Positions 17,792-26,270 of a stretch of 64,000 nt of DNA are shown here, piece after piece. Origin of the DNA: Saccharicrinis aurantiacus (GTDB lineage Bacteria; Bacteroidota; Bacteroidia; Bacteroidales; Marinilabiliaceae). Below the pieces are notes generated by a model, which saw only the letters and a list, made by a program, of their open reading frames with translations, did not search any database and was not told the origin of the DNA. Location of the stretch: the NCBI RefSeq assembly GCF_001660705.2, contig NZ_LYBV02000033.1, forward strand, positions 1-64,000, read 5' to 3'. The position numbers and the translations under genes were made by a program. Within the stretch, counting starts at the first letter, position 1, and each line of letters opens with the position of its first letter.

Positions 17792-18508
17792 ATGACAAAA
17801 TTAAGCGTAAACATAAATAAGATTGCCACTCTTCGAAATTCAAGAGGTGGAGTAATGCCAAATGTGGTAAAAGCAGCTACTGACGTTCAACTTTTTGGCG
17901 CCGATGGTGTAACTGTTCATCCTCGACCAGATGAGCGACATATTAGATATCAGGATGTAAGAGATATTTCTCCGATTATAAAAACGGAATTTAATATTGA
18001 GGGTTACCCTAACCGAGAATTTATTGATTTAGTTAAAAGTGTAAATGCTCATCAGGTAACTTTAGTTCCCGACCCTCCTGAAGCCTTAACCTCGAATGCT
18101 GGTTGGGATACCATTGCTAATAAGAGTTTATTGCAAGATATTATTGCTGAATTTAAAGAAGCCGGTGTAAGAACTTCAATATTTATTGATACCGATTTAA
18201 AAAATATTGAGAACGCAGTTGAAACAGGTACCGATAGAATTGAATTATATACAGAACCTTATGCAACTGATTATCCCAATAACAAAGAAGCTGCAGTAGC
18301 ACCTTTTGTTGAGGCGGCTAATTTGGCACACAAACTTGGGTTGGGTATTAATGCTGGGCACGATTTAAGTTTAGAGAACTTAAAATTCTTTTCTGAAAAT
18401 ATTCCGTTTTTAGATGAAGTATCTATTGGCCATGCGCTTATTTGCGATGCTTTATACATTGGTTTAGAAGAAACTGTTAAAGCCTACAAGGCACAATTAG
18501 TAAAGTAA
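17792..18508 (+). CDS. pdxJ: Pyridoxine 5'-phosphate synthase
   Basis: 238 residues, standard length. It condenses 1-deoxy-xylulose 5-phosphate with 3-amino-2-oxopropyl phosphate in the DXP-dependent vitamin B6 pathway. Motifs: [17 protein letters not shown] at the start, [18 protein letters not shown] with catalytic His, [32 protein letters not shown] and [14 protein letters not shown]. It is divergent from the CBS gene and its stop codon directly abuts the next start codon. Confidence 0.97.
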   Translation: MTKLSVNINKIATLRNSRGGVMPNVVKAATDVQLFGADGVTVHPRPDERHIRYQDVRDISPIIKTEFNIEGYPNREFIDLVKSVNAHQVTLVPDPPEALTSNAGWDTIANKSLLQDIIAEFKEAGVRTSIFIDTDLKNIENAVETGTDRIELYTEPYATDYPNNKEAAVAPFVEAANLAHKLGLGINAGHDLSLENLKFFSENIPFLDEVSIGHALICDALYIGLEETVKAYKAQLVK

Positions 18509-19318
18509 ATGTCGGTTCAGTTATTTTATCGTAAGTTAGGCGAAAATGGGGCTCCACTTATAATTATCCATGGACTTTATGGTGCTTCGGATAATTGGCT
18601 CACCATTGCCAAACAGCTTCAGGACAAATTTAGAGTTTATATTGTTGACCAACGTAATCATGGTCAGTCGCCACATACCGAGGAGATGAACTATGATGTA
18701 ATGGCCGATGATATTAAGCAACTAATGCTTGATGAGAATTTGGATACGGCTACCATTATTGGACACTCGATGGGGGGAAAAACAGCAATGACTTTAGCGC
18801 TAAAATATCCTGAGTTAGTGGATAAATTGGTGGTGCTTGATATTGCTCCTAAATCGTATGGTAACTATAGTAATTACGCCAAAATAACCAACGATCATCA
18901 AAATATAATTGACGCTCTTTTATCGGTTAAACCCGATGAATACAAAAGTCGCAGTGCTGTTGATAAGTATTTAGCCCCAAAAATAACCAATACAATGGTG
19001 CGTTCATTCTTGTTGAAAAACATCACTCGCAATGCAGATGGTACTTTAATGTGGAAATTAAACATTAAAGTATTGGCCGAAAATTTGGAGCTAATAATGG
19101 CTGGATTCTCTGATAAGAACTACAAGGAGTTTGATTTTAACAAAACCGTGGCTTTTATTAATGGTGAAAAATCGCCCTATATTCTTGAGGAGGATTTACA
19201 GTTGGTTAGAAACTTATTTCCATCGGCACAAACTGCCACTATTCCTAACGCAGGACATTGGTTACATGCTGAACAACCGGAGTTATTTTTGAAAACACTG
19301 CTGTATTTTATTGATTAA
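18509..19318 (+). CDS. Alpha/beta hydrolase (YbfF-like esterase)
   Basis: 269 residues. The fold is shown by the oxyanion-loop HGLYGASDNW (about 20-29), DQRNHGQSPHTEEMNY, the nucleophile elbow GHSMGGKTA (Ser about 88) and the C-terminal AGHWLHAEQPELF with the catalytic His. Closest by pattern to the YbfF/ABHD11-type acyl-CoA or small-ester hydrolases. The start codon follows the pdxJ stop codon without a gap, so it is co-transcribed; no functional link to vitamin B6 is known to me. Confidence 0.88.
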   Translation: MSVQLFYRKLGENGAPLIIIHGLYGASDNWLTIAKQLQDKFRVYIVDQRNHGQSPHTEEMNYDVMADDIKQLMLDENLDTATIIGHSMGGKTAMTLALKYPELVDKLVVLDIAPKSYGNYSNYAKITNDHQNIIDALLSVKPDEYKSRSAVDKYLAPKITNTMVRSFLLKNITRNADGTLMWKLNIKVLAENLELIMAGFSDKNYKEFDFNKTVAFINGEKSPYILEEDLQLVRNLFPSAQTATIPNAGHWLHAEQPELFLKTLLYFID

Positions 19319-19417
19319 TTTTTACTGATGCAAAAATGAAATACTCTACTACATAGCTGCAATCGACGATTACAAAAGTGCAGTTTTTTACAGAAAACAT
19401 TGTTTATGCCAATGCGC

Positions 19418-19545
19418 CCAGATAGCAGCGGCAGCTCTTTGTTGTTTTTGCTTAGCAGAACTTAGCTGGCGGATGCGACTTTAGGAGCACACGCACCGCT
19501 TAGTAATGCTTGCAAAAAACAAAAAAGGCTAGAGCGAATAGCTGG
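19418..19545. repeat. Structured intergenic element (nested imperfect hairpin)
   Basis: Lies in the 256-bp gap between convergent genes. Nested pairings: CCAG (19418-19421) with CTGG (19542-19545), GCTC (19434-19437) with GAGC (19532-19535), TTGTTTTTGC (19442-19451) with GCAAAAAACAA (19512-19522), and GCGGATGCG (19469-19477) with CGCACCGC (19492-19499). It is more GC-rich than its surroundings and has no usable reading frame. Very similar blocks recur between genes in Bacteroidota as far as I remember; only one copy is in this window. Confidence 0.6.
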
Positions 19546-19574
19546 ATAAAGCGCCCTAATTATAACAAACATGG

Positions 19575-20297
19575 TTAAATTGAGCGCTGAACGTAATCGT
19601 CTTCAATTAAGGGGTTGCCCATGAGGCGCAGAAGCAATTGGGCTGTGGCAAGCACATCTTTTTCGCAATAAATGGCAATTCTATCCAAATCGTTATCGTT
19701 ATAATACACGCTAGCTACTTGACTACCGTCGATATCGTCTTTGGGTGTTGGAATATTAAAAATGGCCGTTAAAAGACTAAGCGAGGTATAGTGTTTATAA
19801 TCGCCAAATTTCCAAAGGTCGAGGGTATCGATAAACTTAACTTCCCAAGGCTTTTTGCCTGCAATATCGAGGCACTGCGGCAGTTTTAGCCCATTGATGA
19901 GCATGCGACGCGCAATGAATGGAAAGTCGAATTCTTTAGCATTGTGCCCACATAAATTGTTATCAAAGTTTTTTTGCATAAAACCTTCGAGCATATTTGA
20001 GAATTCAATGAGTAGTTGCTTTTCATCGTGGCTAGCAAAGCTTTTTACTTTAAAATGCATTTCGCCTTTTACCCAGTGTATGATGCCGGCTGAAATGCAA
20101 ACTATTTTTCCGAACTCGGCATATATACCGGCACGCTGATAAATATCGGCAGGGGTTTGTTCTTCCTTTAAAAAGAATTCGGCTTTTTTATCCCATAGCT
20201 TTTGAAATGTTTCGGGAACATCGCTATAATTGGCGTGTTGCGGAACGGTTTCAATATCGATAAACAGGATATTCTCGGGCTTTAAATTGTTTAGCAT
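19575..20297 (-). CDS. DEDDy 3'-5' exonuclease (DNA polymerase B-exonuclease-like)
   Basis: 240 residues from the ATG at 20297 (a TTG ten codons upstream is an unlikely start). Motif I is ILFIDIETVPQ (DxE), motif II CGHNAKEFDFPFIARRML (Asp), motif III RIAIYCEKDVLATAQLLLRL (YxxxD), the metal-binding set of DEDDy nucleases. The family corresponds to the predicted 3'-5' exonuclease related to PolB proofreading domains that stands alone in many Bacteroidota. Role in repair or RNA processing is not established. Convergent with the alpha/beta hydrolase gene. Confidence 0.87.
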   Translation of the reverse strand: MLNNLKPENILFIDIETVPQHANYSDVPETFQKLWDKKAEFFLKEEQTPADIYQRAGIYAEFGKIVCISAGIIHWVKGEMHFKVKSFASHDEKQLLIEFSNMLEGFMQKNFDNNLCGHNAKEFDFPFIARRMLINGLKLPQCLDIAGKKPWEVKFIDTLDLWKFGDYKHYTSLSLLTAIFNIPTPKDDIDGSQVASVYYNDNDLDRIAIYCEKDVLATAQLLLRLMGNPLIEDDYVQRSI

Positions 20298-20364
20298 AAT
20301 TGAGTTTTTGAATGATAAATATAACAATTGAATTGCAATTTGAGGCGAATAGACCTTTGATAAA

Positions 20365-20398
20365 TTTGCTACTTACGCGATGAAATATTCTATATTTG
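20365..20398 (+). promoter_or_regulatory. Bacteroidota-type promoter of the Dabb gene
   Basis: TTTG (20365-20368), a 22-bp spacer and TATATTTG (20391-20398) match the -33/-7 consensus. The predicted start of transcription is near 20405, about 23 bp before the ATG at 20428; this excludes the longer in-frame start at 20380. Confidence 0.65.
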
Positions 20399-20427
20399 CA
20401 ACAATATTTACCTATGAAATTGATAAC

Positions 20428-20730
20428 ATGATTAAACACGTAGTATTATTTAAACTTAAGGATTTTGAATCAGCCGAGGCTAAAGCTGATAAATTAAACG
20501 AAATTAAAACGGCATTAGAAGGTTTGCTAGGAAAGATAAGCGAACTAAAAACCATTATTGTAGGAATTAACTGCAACGAAAACGAGAGTTTTGATTTTGC
20601 GCTTGAAACTACTTTTGAATCAATGGAGGCGATGGATGTTTATGCAAAACACCCTTTACATGTAGCTATTGTTACTGATATTATTAAACCTGTTGCCGAA
20701 AGCAGAGCTTGCGTTGATTACCAATTATAA
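20428..20730 (+). CDS. Dabb (stress-responsive alpha/beta barrel) family protein
   Basis: 100 residues. MIKHVVLFKLKDFESAEAK is the typical beginning of the dimeric ferredoxin-like Dabb family, and FALETTFESMEAMDVYAKHP followed by HVAIVTDIIKPVAESRACVDY is the typical end. The promoter at 20365-20398 and the family's N-terminus both fix the start at 20428. Function is unknown in most bacteria; related domains serve as small cyclases or stress proteins. Confidence 0.9.
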   Translation: MIKHVVLFKLKDFESAEAKADKLNEIKTALEGLLGKISELKTIIVGINCNENESFDFALETTFESMEAMDVYAKHPLHVAIVTDIIKPVAESRACVDYQL

Positions 20731-20737
20731 GCTAAAT

Positions 20738-21826
20738 ATGATGACTAGACAGCTCTTCGTTATTGTTTTGTTTGCGCTGATTATTGGATGCAAGCAAAAC
20801 AATAATATAAGTATAGAACCAAGTAACCCCCTGATTAAATATGTTGGTAGAATTGATTTTTCAGATACCAATGCACCCGAAATATTTTGGAGTGCAAGCG
20901 AAATTGAAATTCAATTTACAGGCACTTCTGTTTCGGCCACTTTAGTGGATGAAAAAGGTTTAAACTATTTTAATGTAGTTATTGATAAAGATTCTGTTTA
21001 TCCGCTAAAGCTGGATAAGGGCAGTAAAACTTATTTACTGGCAGAAAAGCTTGATGGTAACATTCCGCATACCATTGAACTGATTAAACGAAATGAGTTT
21101 AAAACGGGTAAAACGGTTTTCATGGGTTTTTATATTGAAGATGGAGAGTTGTTACAAACAGCAGCTAACTCAGGCCGCTTAATTGAGTTTTTTGGAAATA
21201 GTATTACCTCGGGATATGCTATTAACGACAATACTGGGGGTGATTCTCCCGACAGTACTTACACCAATAATTATGTGACTTATGCTGCATTAACGGCACG
21301 ACACTTTGATGCGGATATGCATGCAACAGTGCGCGAAGGAACGGGTATTATGGTGAGTTGGCACGAGCATATTATGCCAGAGATTTACAATAGAGTAAAT
21401 CCTTACGACTCAACTAGCATTTGGGATTTTAATAAGGTAACCCCTAATTTGGTGGTAATTAATTTAATGCAGAACGATAGCTGGATTGTAAAACAAAAGA
21501 ATTACCCTGAATTTATCCGACGTTTTGGCGATACTGCTCCAAGCCCACCAGAAATTATTAAGGCTTACGCCGATTTTGTTGCTTTAGTAAGAGCGGAATA
21601 TCCGAATACTCCTATAATATGTGCCCTTGGAAGTATGGATGCCACAAAAGAAGGAAGTGAATGGCCTGGTTATATTAAATCGGCTGTGGCTTCGTTAAAT
21701 GACAAGGCCATTTATACGCACTTTTTTAAATACACTAATAAAAAGGGGCACCCTAGAGCTGATGATAATAAAATAATGGCCGAAAGCTTAATTACTTTTA
21801 TTGAAGATACTTTAGCTTGGAAATAA
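20738..21826 (+). CDS. SGNH/GDSL hydrolase lipoprotein, carbohydrate esterase family 2-like
   Basis: 362 residues from the ATG at 20738 (a second ATG follows at 20741). The signal sequence LFVIVLFALIIGC has a lipobox with Cys about residue 18. An N-terminal beta-sandwich (about 30-150: GRIDFSDTNAPEIFWSASEI) precedes an SGNH domain: block I FFGNSITSGYAI with the nucleophile Ser, block III NLMQNDSW and a C-terminal GHPRADDN carrying the catalytic His. This jelly-roll plus SGNH order is that of CE2 acetyl esterases, which deacetylate plant polysaccharides. It begins 7 bp after the Dabb stop codon, so it is probably co-transcribed. Confidence 0.82.
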   Translation: MMTRQLFVIVLFALIIGCKQNNNISIEPSNPLIKYVGRIDFSDTNAPEIFWSASEIEIQFTGTSVSATLVDEKGLNYFNVVIDKDSVYPLKLDKGSKTYLLAEKLDGNIPHTIELIKRNEFKTGKTVFMGFYIEDGELLQTAANSGRLIEFFGNSITSGYAINDNTGGDSPDSTYTNNYVTYAALTARHFDADMHATVREGTGIMVSWHEHIMPEIYNRVNPYDSTSIWDFNKVTPNLVVINLMQNDSWIVKQKNYPEFIRRFGDTAPSPPEIIKAYADFVALVRAEYPNTPIICALGSMDATKEGSEWPGYIKSAVASLNDKAIYTHFFKYTNKKGHPRADDNKIMAESLITFIEDTLAWK

Positions 21827-21836
21827 CATGCAAAAA

Positions 21837-21862
21837 AAATCCTCAATTTGCATTGAGGATTT
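21837..21862. terminator. Bidirectional intrinsic terminator
   Basis: AAATCCTCAAT (21837-21847) and ATTGAGGATTT (21852-21862) form a perfect 11-bp stem with a TTGC loop, flanked by A-rich and T-rich sequence. It separates the convergent esterase gene and the small gene at 21883-22110. Confidence 0.88.
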
Positions 21863-21882
21863 TAATTAGCGTAGATTCTAAC

Positions 21883-22110
21883 TTAGTTTAGTTTTCTAAC
21901 AGAATGTCTATCAACCCACATGTTACCGTGTGCAGACTTCCACATAACTCTTGTTTTGGAAGTTTTGTACAATTTTGAATCAGATTCAGTTTTTGCTACC
22001 TCGGTACTTGCAGCTTTTGCAGCTTTTGCTCTTGGACGAGTGTTTGTTTTTGCTTCAACACTTACAGCTGTCATTCCTAAAACAGCTAATGCTAATAATA
22101 ACTTTTTCAT
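21883..22110 (-). CDS. Small secreted basic protein
   Basis: 75 residues. A signal peptide (MKKLLLALAVLGMTAVSVEA) is followed by a short basic mature region of about 55 residues: an Ala/Lys/Thr-rich stretch (RPRAKAAKAASTEVAK) and a C-terminal RVMWKSAHGNMWVDRHSVRKL. No family recognised. It has its own terminator at 21837-21862 and about 260 bp of non-coding DNA upstream, so it is a single-gene unit. It likely acts in the periplasm or is associated with the envelope. Confidence 0.65.
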   Translation of the reverse strand: MKKLLLALAVLGMTAVSVEAKTNTRPRAKAAKAASTEVAKTESDSKLYKTSKTRVMWKSAHGNMWVDRHSVRKLN

Positions 22111-22369
22111 ACCTGTGCTTATTAATTATTTTCTGATATGATGTTAAGCAAATCTCGTACCCAAGATACCTTACAACACACTGCTATACAACATATTAAA
22201 ATTACACTCAGGGTATGAGTTAGAAAATATATTATTCTACATTAACTAACTACATTTACAGCATAGCTACTTGAAAAAATAACAAACTTTAAGAAGTTGT
22301 CACCTCAATAAAAACTAGGTGAATGATAGAAACTAAAAGAAAAAATATTTGGATTTTTATTAGAACTAC

Positions 22370-23218
22370 CTACAAATACACTCCAAAACCACACGAGAAG
22401 AGGTTATATTGTGGATTTGCAATACGAAGATGCTCATAACCTAATGAGAATTTCCACCTTTTAATATGGTAGCTTGCCCTCAATTCTATTGTATTTACAT
22501 TTTGAGTATTTATTTTACTCCATAAAAACTCTGAATATATACTCACATTATTGATTGCAAAGCTCTCTAAATTGAAGCCATAAGTAAAGCCCCATTTATT
22601 AACACCTGAAGCTATATAATCAGCCCCTAAGGAGTACCCTAAATTAAATATTGGAAAGCGAATACGATCATATGCCAATGTTGCATGAAAAAGAGAAAGA
22701 TGCTCATTGCCTCGATCAGGTAAAACTTCGAGTAGCTCGCGATAATCGGCCTTTATATATAAATACTTAGTGGGACGAAACTTTACATTCAGATGGTTAC
22801 CATATATAGATTCTGTATTTGCAAAAAATGAATTGTGAATATCAATACGAGCCTTTTGTACTAAATCAGATCCGTCAATGGCACTAATATAATTACCCGT
22901 TTTAAAATCTATATAAGGGTATTTAGTAATGCTATTATGTAAATGATATTCCTTACCGTATAAGCCAACGGTGCTCACATAAACTACACCTGCCACAGCT
23001 TTTACAAATAGATCGGCAAAAAAATTATCGGAATACTCCTCATCAAAGAAACTTGAGCCAGAACCGCCCGAATGCTGTTCGTAAACTATAGGTGATTGCG
23101 AGGATGATGACTGGGATCCTTGTTCTACTTGATCTTTAGAGGTTTTTAATTTACTCTGCGCTGATACATTAAAACCAATTGCACAAACAATTAGTAAAGA
23201 AACGGTTATTTTAAACAT
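22370..23218 (-). CDS. Hypothetical exported protein, probable outer-membrane beta-barrel
   Basis: 282 residues. Signal peptide ending at about residue 20 (GFNVSA), a low-complexity Ser/Gln/Gly linker (QGSQSSSSQSPI and HSGGSGSSFFDEEY, about 32-62), then from about residue 110 alternating polar and aromatic beta strands (YLYIKADYRELLE, IRFPIFNLGYSLG, KRWKFSLGYEHLRI) ending CGFGVYL. That pattern and the terminal aromatic-hydrophobic end fit a small barrel of 8-10 strands. No family recognised. It is downstream of lysCA but separated by the terminator at 23247-23272. Confidence 0.6.
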   Translation of the reverse strand: MFKITVSLLIVCAIGFNVSAQSKLKTSKDQVEQGSQSSSSQSPIVYEQHSGGSGSSFFDEEYSDNFFADLFVKAVAGVVYVSTVGLYGKEYHLHNSITKYPYIDFKTGNYISAIDGSDLVQKARIDIHNSFFANTESIYGNHLNVKFRPTKYLYIKADYRELLEVLPDRGNEHLSLFHATLAYDRIRFPIFNLGYSLGADYIASGVNKWGFTYGFNLESFAINNVSIYSEFLWSKINTQNVNTIELRASYHIKRWKFSLGYEHLRIANPQYNLFSCGFGVYL

Positions 23219-23246
23219 TAGATTAGGGTAACTGAATCAAACAAAA

Positions 23247-23272
23247 AAAGCCCTCAGTAAACTGAAGGCTTT
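23247..23272 (-). terminator. Intrinsic terminator after lysA
   Basis: On the minus strand AAAGCCTTCAGT pairs with ACTGAGGGCTTT (12 positions, one T-G wobble), followed by T7. It ends the lysC-lysA operon 20 bp after the lysA stop codon. Confidence 0.87.
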
Positions 23273-23291
23273 GCAATATAATTGATTTATT

Positions 23292-24443
23292 TTATAAATC
23301 CGAAGAGTAAATAGCTTGTGGTAGCTCGCGTAAGTTATACTGATTTGCCATTACTTCGCCATAAGCACCCGCTGAACGAATGGCAATTAAATCACCACGT
23401 TTGGTTTCTGGCAGAGTAACTGCCTTACCGAAACAATCAGATGACTCACAAATAGGACCCACCACATCGTACTTCTGATCAGCACCCAATGAAGTAAGAT
23501 TATCTATTTTGTGATAAGCTTGATACAAAGCCGGACGAATTAAATCGCTCATACCTGCATCAACAATAGCAAATGAAGTATTTACACCTTCTTTCACATA
23601 AATAACTTTACTCATTAAAGTTCCGCACTGCGCAACAACTGAGCGACCTAATTCAAAGTGAACTTCTTGTCCTTCCTTAAGCTCTAAGAAATCACCGAAC
23701 ACTTTAAAGAATGCTTTAAAATCAGGAATTGGGTTTTCCACTGGCTTTTCGTAGTCAATACCTAATCCTCCACCCACATTAATAATCTGCGGGAAATAAC
23801 GATTCTGCTCAAACCATTCTTGTAGCTCGTTTACACGAACACACAATTGTTTAAACGATTCTAAATCCTGAATTTGAGACCCAATGTGAAAATGAATTCC
23901 TTTAAACTCAACATTCTTAAGGTCTTTAAATTTGGCCATTACTTTTTCAAGATCCCAAATATAAATTCCGAATTTATTCTCCTCTAAACCTGTGGTAATA
24001 TAATGGTGTGTATTTGCTTTTACATTAGGATTTATCCTTAAAGCAATACCTGCAACTTTACCTGCTTTCTCTGCTAATTCATTAATTACTTCTAGCTCAG
24101 GAATCGACTCCACATTAAAGCAACCAATATTATTATTTAAGCCAATATTAATTTCCTTATCTGATTTACCAACACCCGCAAACACTACTCTATCTGAAGT
24201 AAATCCTGCCTCTATAGAAGCGGCAACCTCATTCCCACTTACACAGTCAGCACCAAATCCGAACGAATTAATGGTTTTAAGTATACGCTGATTGGCATTG
24301 GCTTTTACCGCGTAATGAATATGGTAATTGTATTTTTCCGATTCCTTTTTAATGGTTCTGAGGGTATCATCCAACAAATCCATATTATAATAATAAAAAG
24401 GAGTTTCTATCTCTTGCAGTTTATTTAACGGAAACATGCTCAT
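23292..24443 (-). CDS. lysA: Diaminopimelate decarboxylase
   Basis: 383 residues. A PLP enzyme of the alanine racemase/group IV decarboxylase fold making L-lysine from meso-diaminopimelate. Motifs: YHIHYAVKANANQRIL with the PLP lysine, GIHFHIGSQIQDLESF, INVGGGLGIDYEKP, and GPICESSDCFG with the Cys that contacts substrate across the dimer. MSM at the start offers two ATGs six bases apart. It follows lysC by 12 bp. Slightly shorter than many DapDC enzymes (about 410-420), typical for Bacteroidota. Confidence 0.95.
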   Translation of the reverse strand: MSMFPLNKLQEIETPFYYYNMDLLDDTLRTIKKESEKYNYHIHYAVKANANQRILKTINSFGFGADCVSGNEVAASIEAGFTSDRVVFAGVGKSDKEINIGLNNNIGCFNVESIPELEVINELAEKAGKVAGIALRINPNVKANTHHYITTGLEENKFGIYIWDLEKVMAKFKDLKNVEFKGIHFHIGSQIQDLESFKQLCVRVNELQEWFEQNRYFPQIINVGGGLGIDYEKPVENPIPDFKAFFKVFGDFLELKEGQEVHFELGRSVVAQCGTLMSKVIYVKEGVNTSFAIVDAGMSDLIRPALYQAYHKIDNLTSLGADQKYDVVGPICESSDCFGKAVTLPETKRGDLIAIRSAGAYGEVMANQYNLRELPQAIYSSDL

Positions 24444-24455
24444 TCTCTTCTGCTA

Positions 24456-25766
24456 TTAAAACAAATTGTTATTAAGCACATTAAGTGCCTCTTTTTTAAA
24501 TTGACTCTCGATAACTACAGAAACATTAAAGTTACTTCCACCATATGAAATCATACGAATAGGAATTTCTTTTAATGCCTCAAATATTTTATTGGCATGA
24601 CCTTTTGTATCACTTACTAAATCGCCAACAATACAAACGATAACCTGGTCTGTACATACATCAACCGTTCCAAACTTCTTTAAGTCGTCAACTATTTCAT
24701 GTACATGTTTATCATCATCAATAGTTATAGATACACCCACCTCTGACGTTGATATCATATCAATAGGCGTTTTATAACTTTCAAATATTTCAAACACCTT
24801 ACGCAAGAAACCGTATGCTAATAACATACGTCCCGACTTAATTTTAATTACAGTAATATTATCCTTTGCAGCAATAGCTGTAATACGACCTTTCTGCTGT
24901 TGCGATGAAATTAATGTACCTGGTGCTTCAGGTTCCATTGTATTGAGCAATCGAACAGGGATATTGTTTACCTTGGCAGGTAAAACACATGTAGGATGCA
25001 ATATTTTTGCTCCAAAATAGGCCAACTCAGCAGCCTCATCAAACGATAAGTTGGTAATAGAATACGTTCCCTCTACAAAACGAGGGTCGTTATTATGCAT
25101 ACCATCAATATCTGTCCAAATTTGAATTTCAGTAGCATTAAGAGCTGCTCCAACCAAACTAGCAGTATAATCACTACCGCCACGTTGCAGGTTATCTATT
25201 TCTCCAAAAGCGTTTCGAGAAATAAAACCTTGTGTAATATATATTTCTGCCTCTCCTGCTTTTTCTAATTCTTTTTGAATATTTTCTTTGATATACGCAG
25301 AATCAGGTTCTTGATTCTTATCAATACGCATGAAATCAAGCGCTGGCAATAATGCCGACTTCTCTCCTTGCTCTGCTAAATAATAATGAAACATTGCTGT
25401 TGATAACAATTCACCTTGAGCTAAAATAGCTTTCTCTTCGTGAGCTGTGAACATATCAATGGTAAAGCTTTTTATATAATCAAAATGAGAGTTTACCAAT
25501 TCCTTTGCCTTTGCCTTAGTTTCTCCCTTGGCGTATAGCAATTCAATTTCTTCGTAATACTTTTGTATTAAACCCGAAATTACTTCATTGGCTCCGTCGT
25601 TATTTTTTTTATACAAGTAATTTGCAATTTCAACAAGGCTGTTTGTTGTGCCACTCATAGCACTTAAAACAACTACTTTCGAACTTCCATCACAAACTAA
25701 AGAGGCTACTTCTTTCATTCGTGCGGCTGACCCTACAGATGTACCTCCAAACTTTAAAACTTTCAT
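24456..25766 (-). CDS. lysC: Aspartate kinase, monofunctional
   Basis: 436 residues. KVLKFGGTSVGSAARM is the nucleotide-binding start; LQRGGSDYTASLVGAALNA and IWTDIDGMHNNDPR are the aspartate and ATP sites. The C-terminal 130 residues hold two ACT domains (TVIKIKSGRMLLAYGFLRKV; VCIVGDLVSDTKGHANKIF) that sense lysine. There is no homoserine dehydrogenase fusion. Its pairing with lysA supports a lysine-directed isoenzyme. On the minus strand upstream, TAGTTTTG (25875-25882) could be a -7 element, but no -33 element accompanies it. Confidence 0.95.
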   Translation of the reverse strand: MKVLKFGGTSVGSAARMKEVASLVCDGSSKVVVLSAMSGTTNSLVEIANYLYKKNNDGANEVISGLIQKYYEEIELLYAKGETKAKAKELVNSHFDYIKSFTIDMFTAHEEKAILAQGELLSTAMFHYYLAEQGEKSALLPALDFMRIDKNQEPDSAYIKENIQKELEKAGEAEIYITQGFISRNAFGEIDNLQRGGSDYTASLVGAALNATEIQIWTDIDGMHNNDPRFVEGTYSITNLSFDEAAELAYFGAKILHPTCVLPAKVNNIPVRLLNTMEPEAPGTLISSQQQKGRITAIAAKDNITVIKIKSGRMLLAYGFLRKVFEIFESYKTPIDMISTSEVGVSITIDDDKHVHEIVDDLKKFGTVDVCTDQVIVCIVGDLVSDTKGHANKIFEALKEIPIRMISYGGSNFNVSVVIESQFKKEALNVLNNNLF

Positions 25767-26270
25767 ATTTATTAGACATTAGAATTAAGACAAAAACAAA
25801 TTGGCAATTTATTTACACCTAAGTTCATTTCTTGTCCTAATGATTTCATTATAATCAAACTTAATTAATTGATACAAAACTAAGAGATTCTTTTTTAATA
25901 TCTATAAAAGGAAATAATAAAAACAAGAATATCACAAACTGTTAAATATTTAACATGTATTGAAATATTATTCATAATCACGACAAATAGAATAAACCTA
26001 AATTACTCGTGCAAGTAGATGTAATAATTTATCCTATTTACATATACGCGTTAAAAATACACAATAGTACTTTTCGCCATTTTTATTGAAAATAAAGACA
26101 AGTGAAAACATCCATGAATGGCAAGTTCTATAGATAAATGTGCCCTACAGAACATAATGCGTTTAAAAAACCAATATTTGGAATTCACCCCCCTAAACGA
26201 GTCATAATTTCTGCCTAACGATGATGCTAACCTGACCTATTTTTAGAATCTGATTTTTACAAAAGAACAT
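25767..26270. other. Intergenic region between lysC and the beta-propeller gene
   Basis: 504 bp between divergent genes, strongly AT-rich and without a convincing reading frame. It contains a perfect 14-bp palindrome GTTAAATATTTAAC (25941-25954), a possible lysC -7 box TAGTTTTG on the minus strand (25875-25882), and a weak AATATTTG on the plus strand. I see no lysine riboswitch-like structure. Confidence 0.6.

Noticed and set aside
25767-26270. Lysine riboswitch in front of lysC
   Set aside because: No multi-helix junction or conserved lysine-box segments are visible; the region is AT-rich and unstructured apart from one short palindrome.
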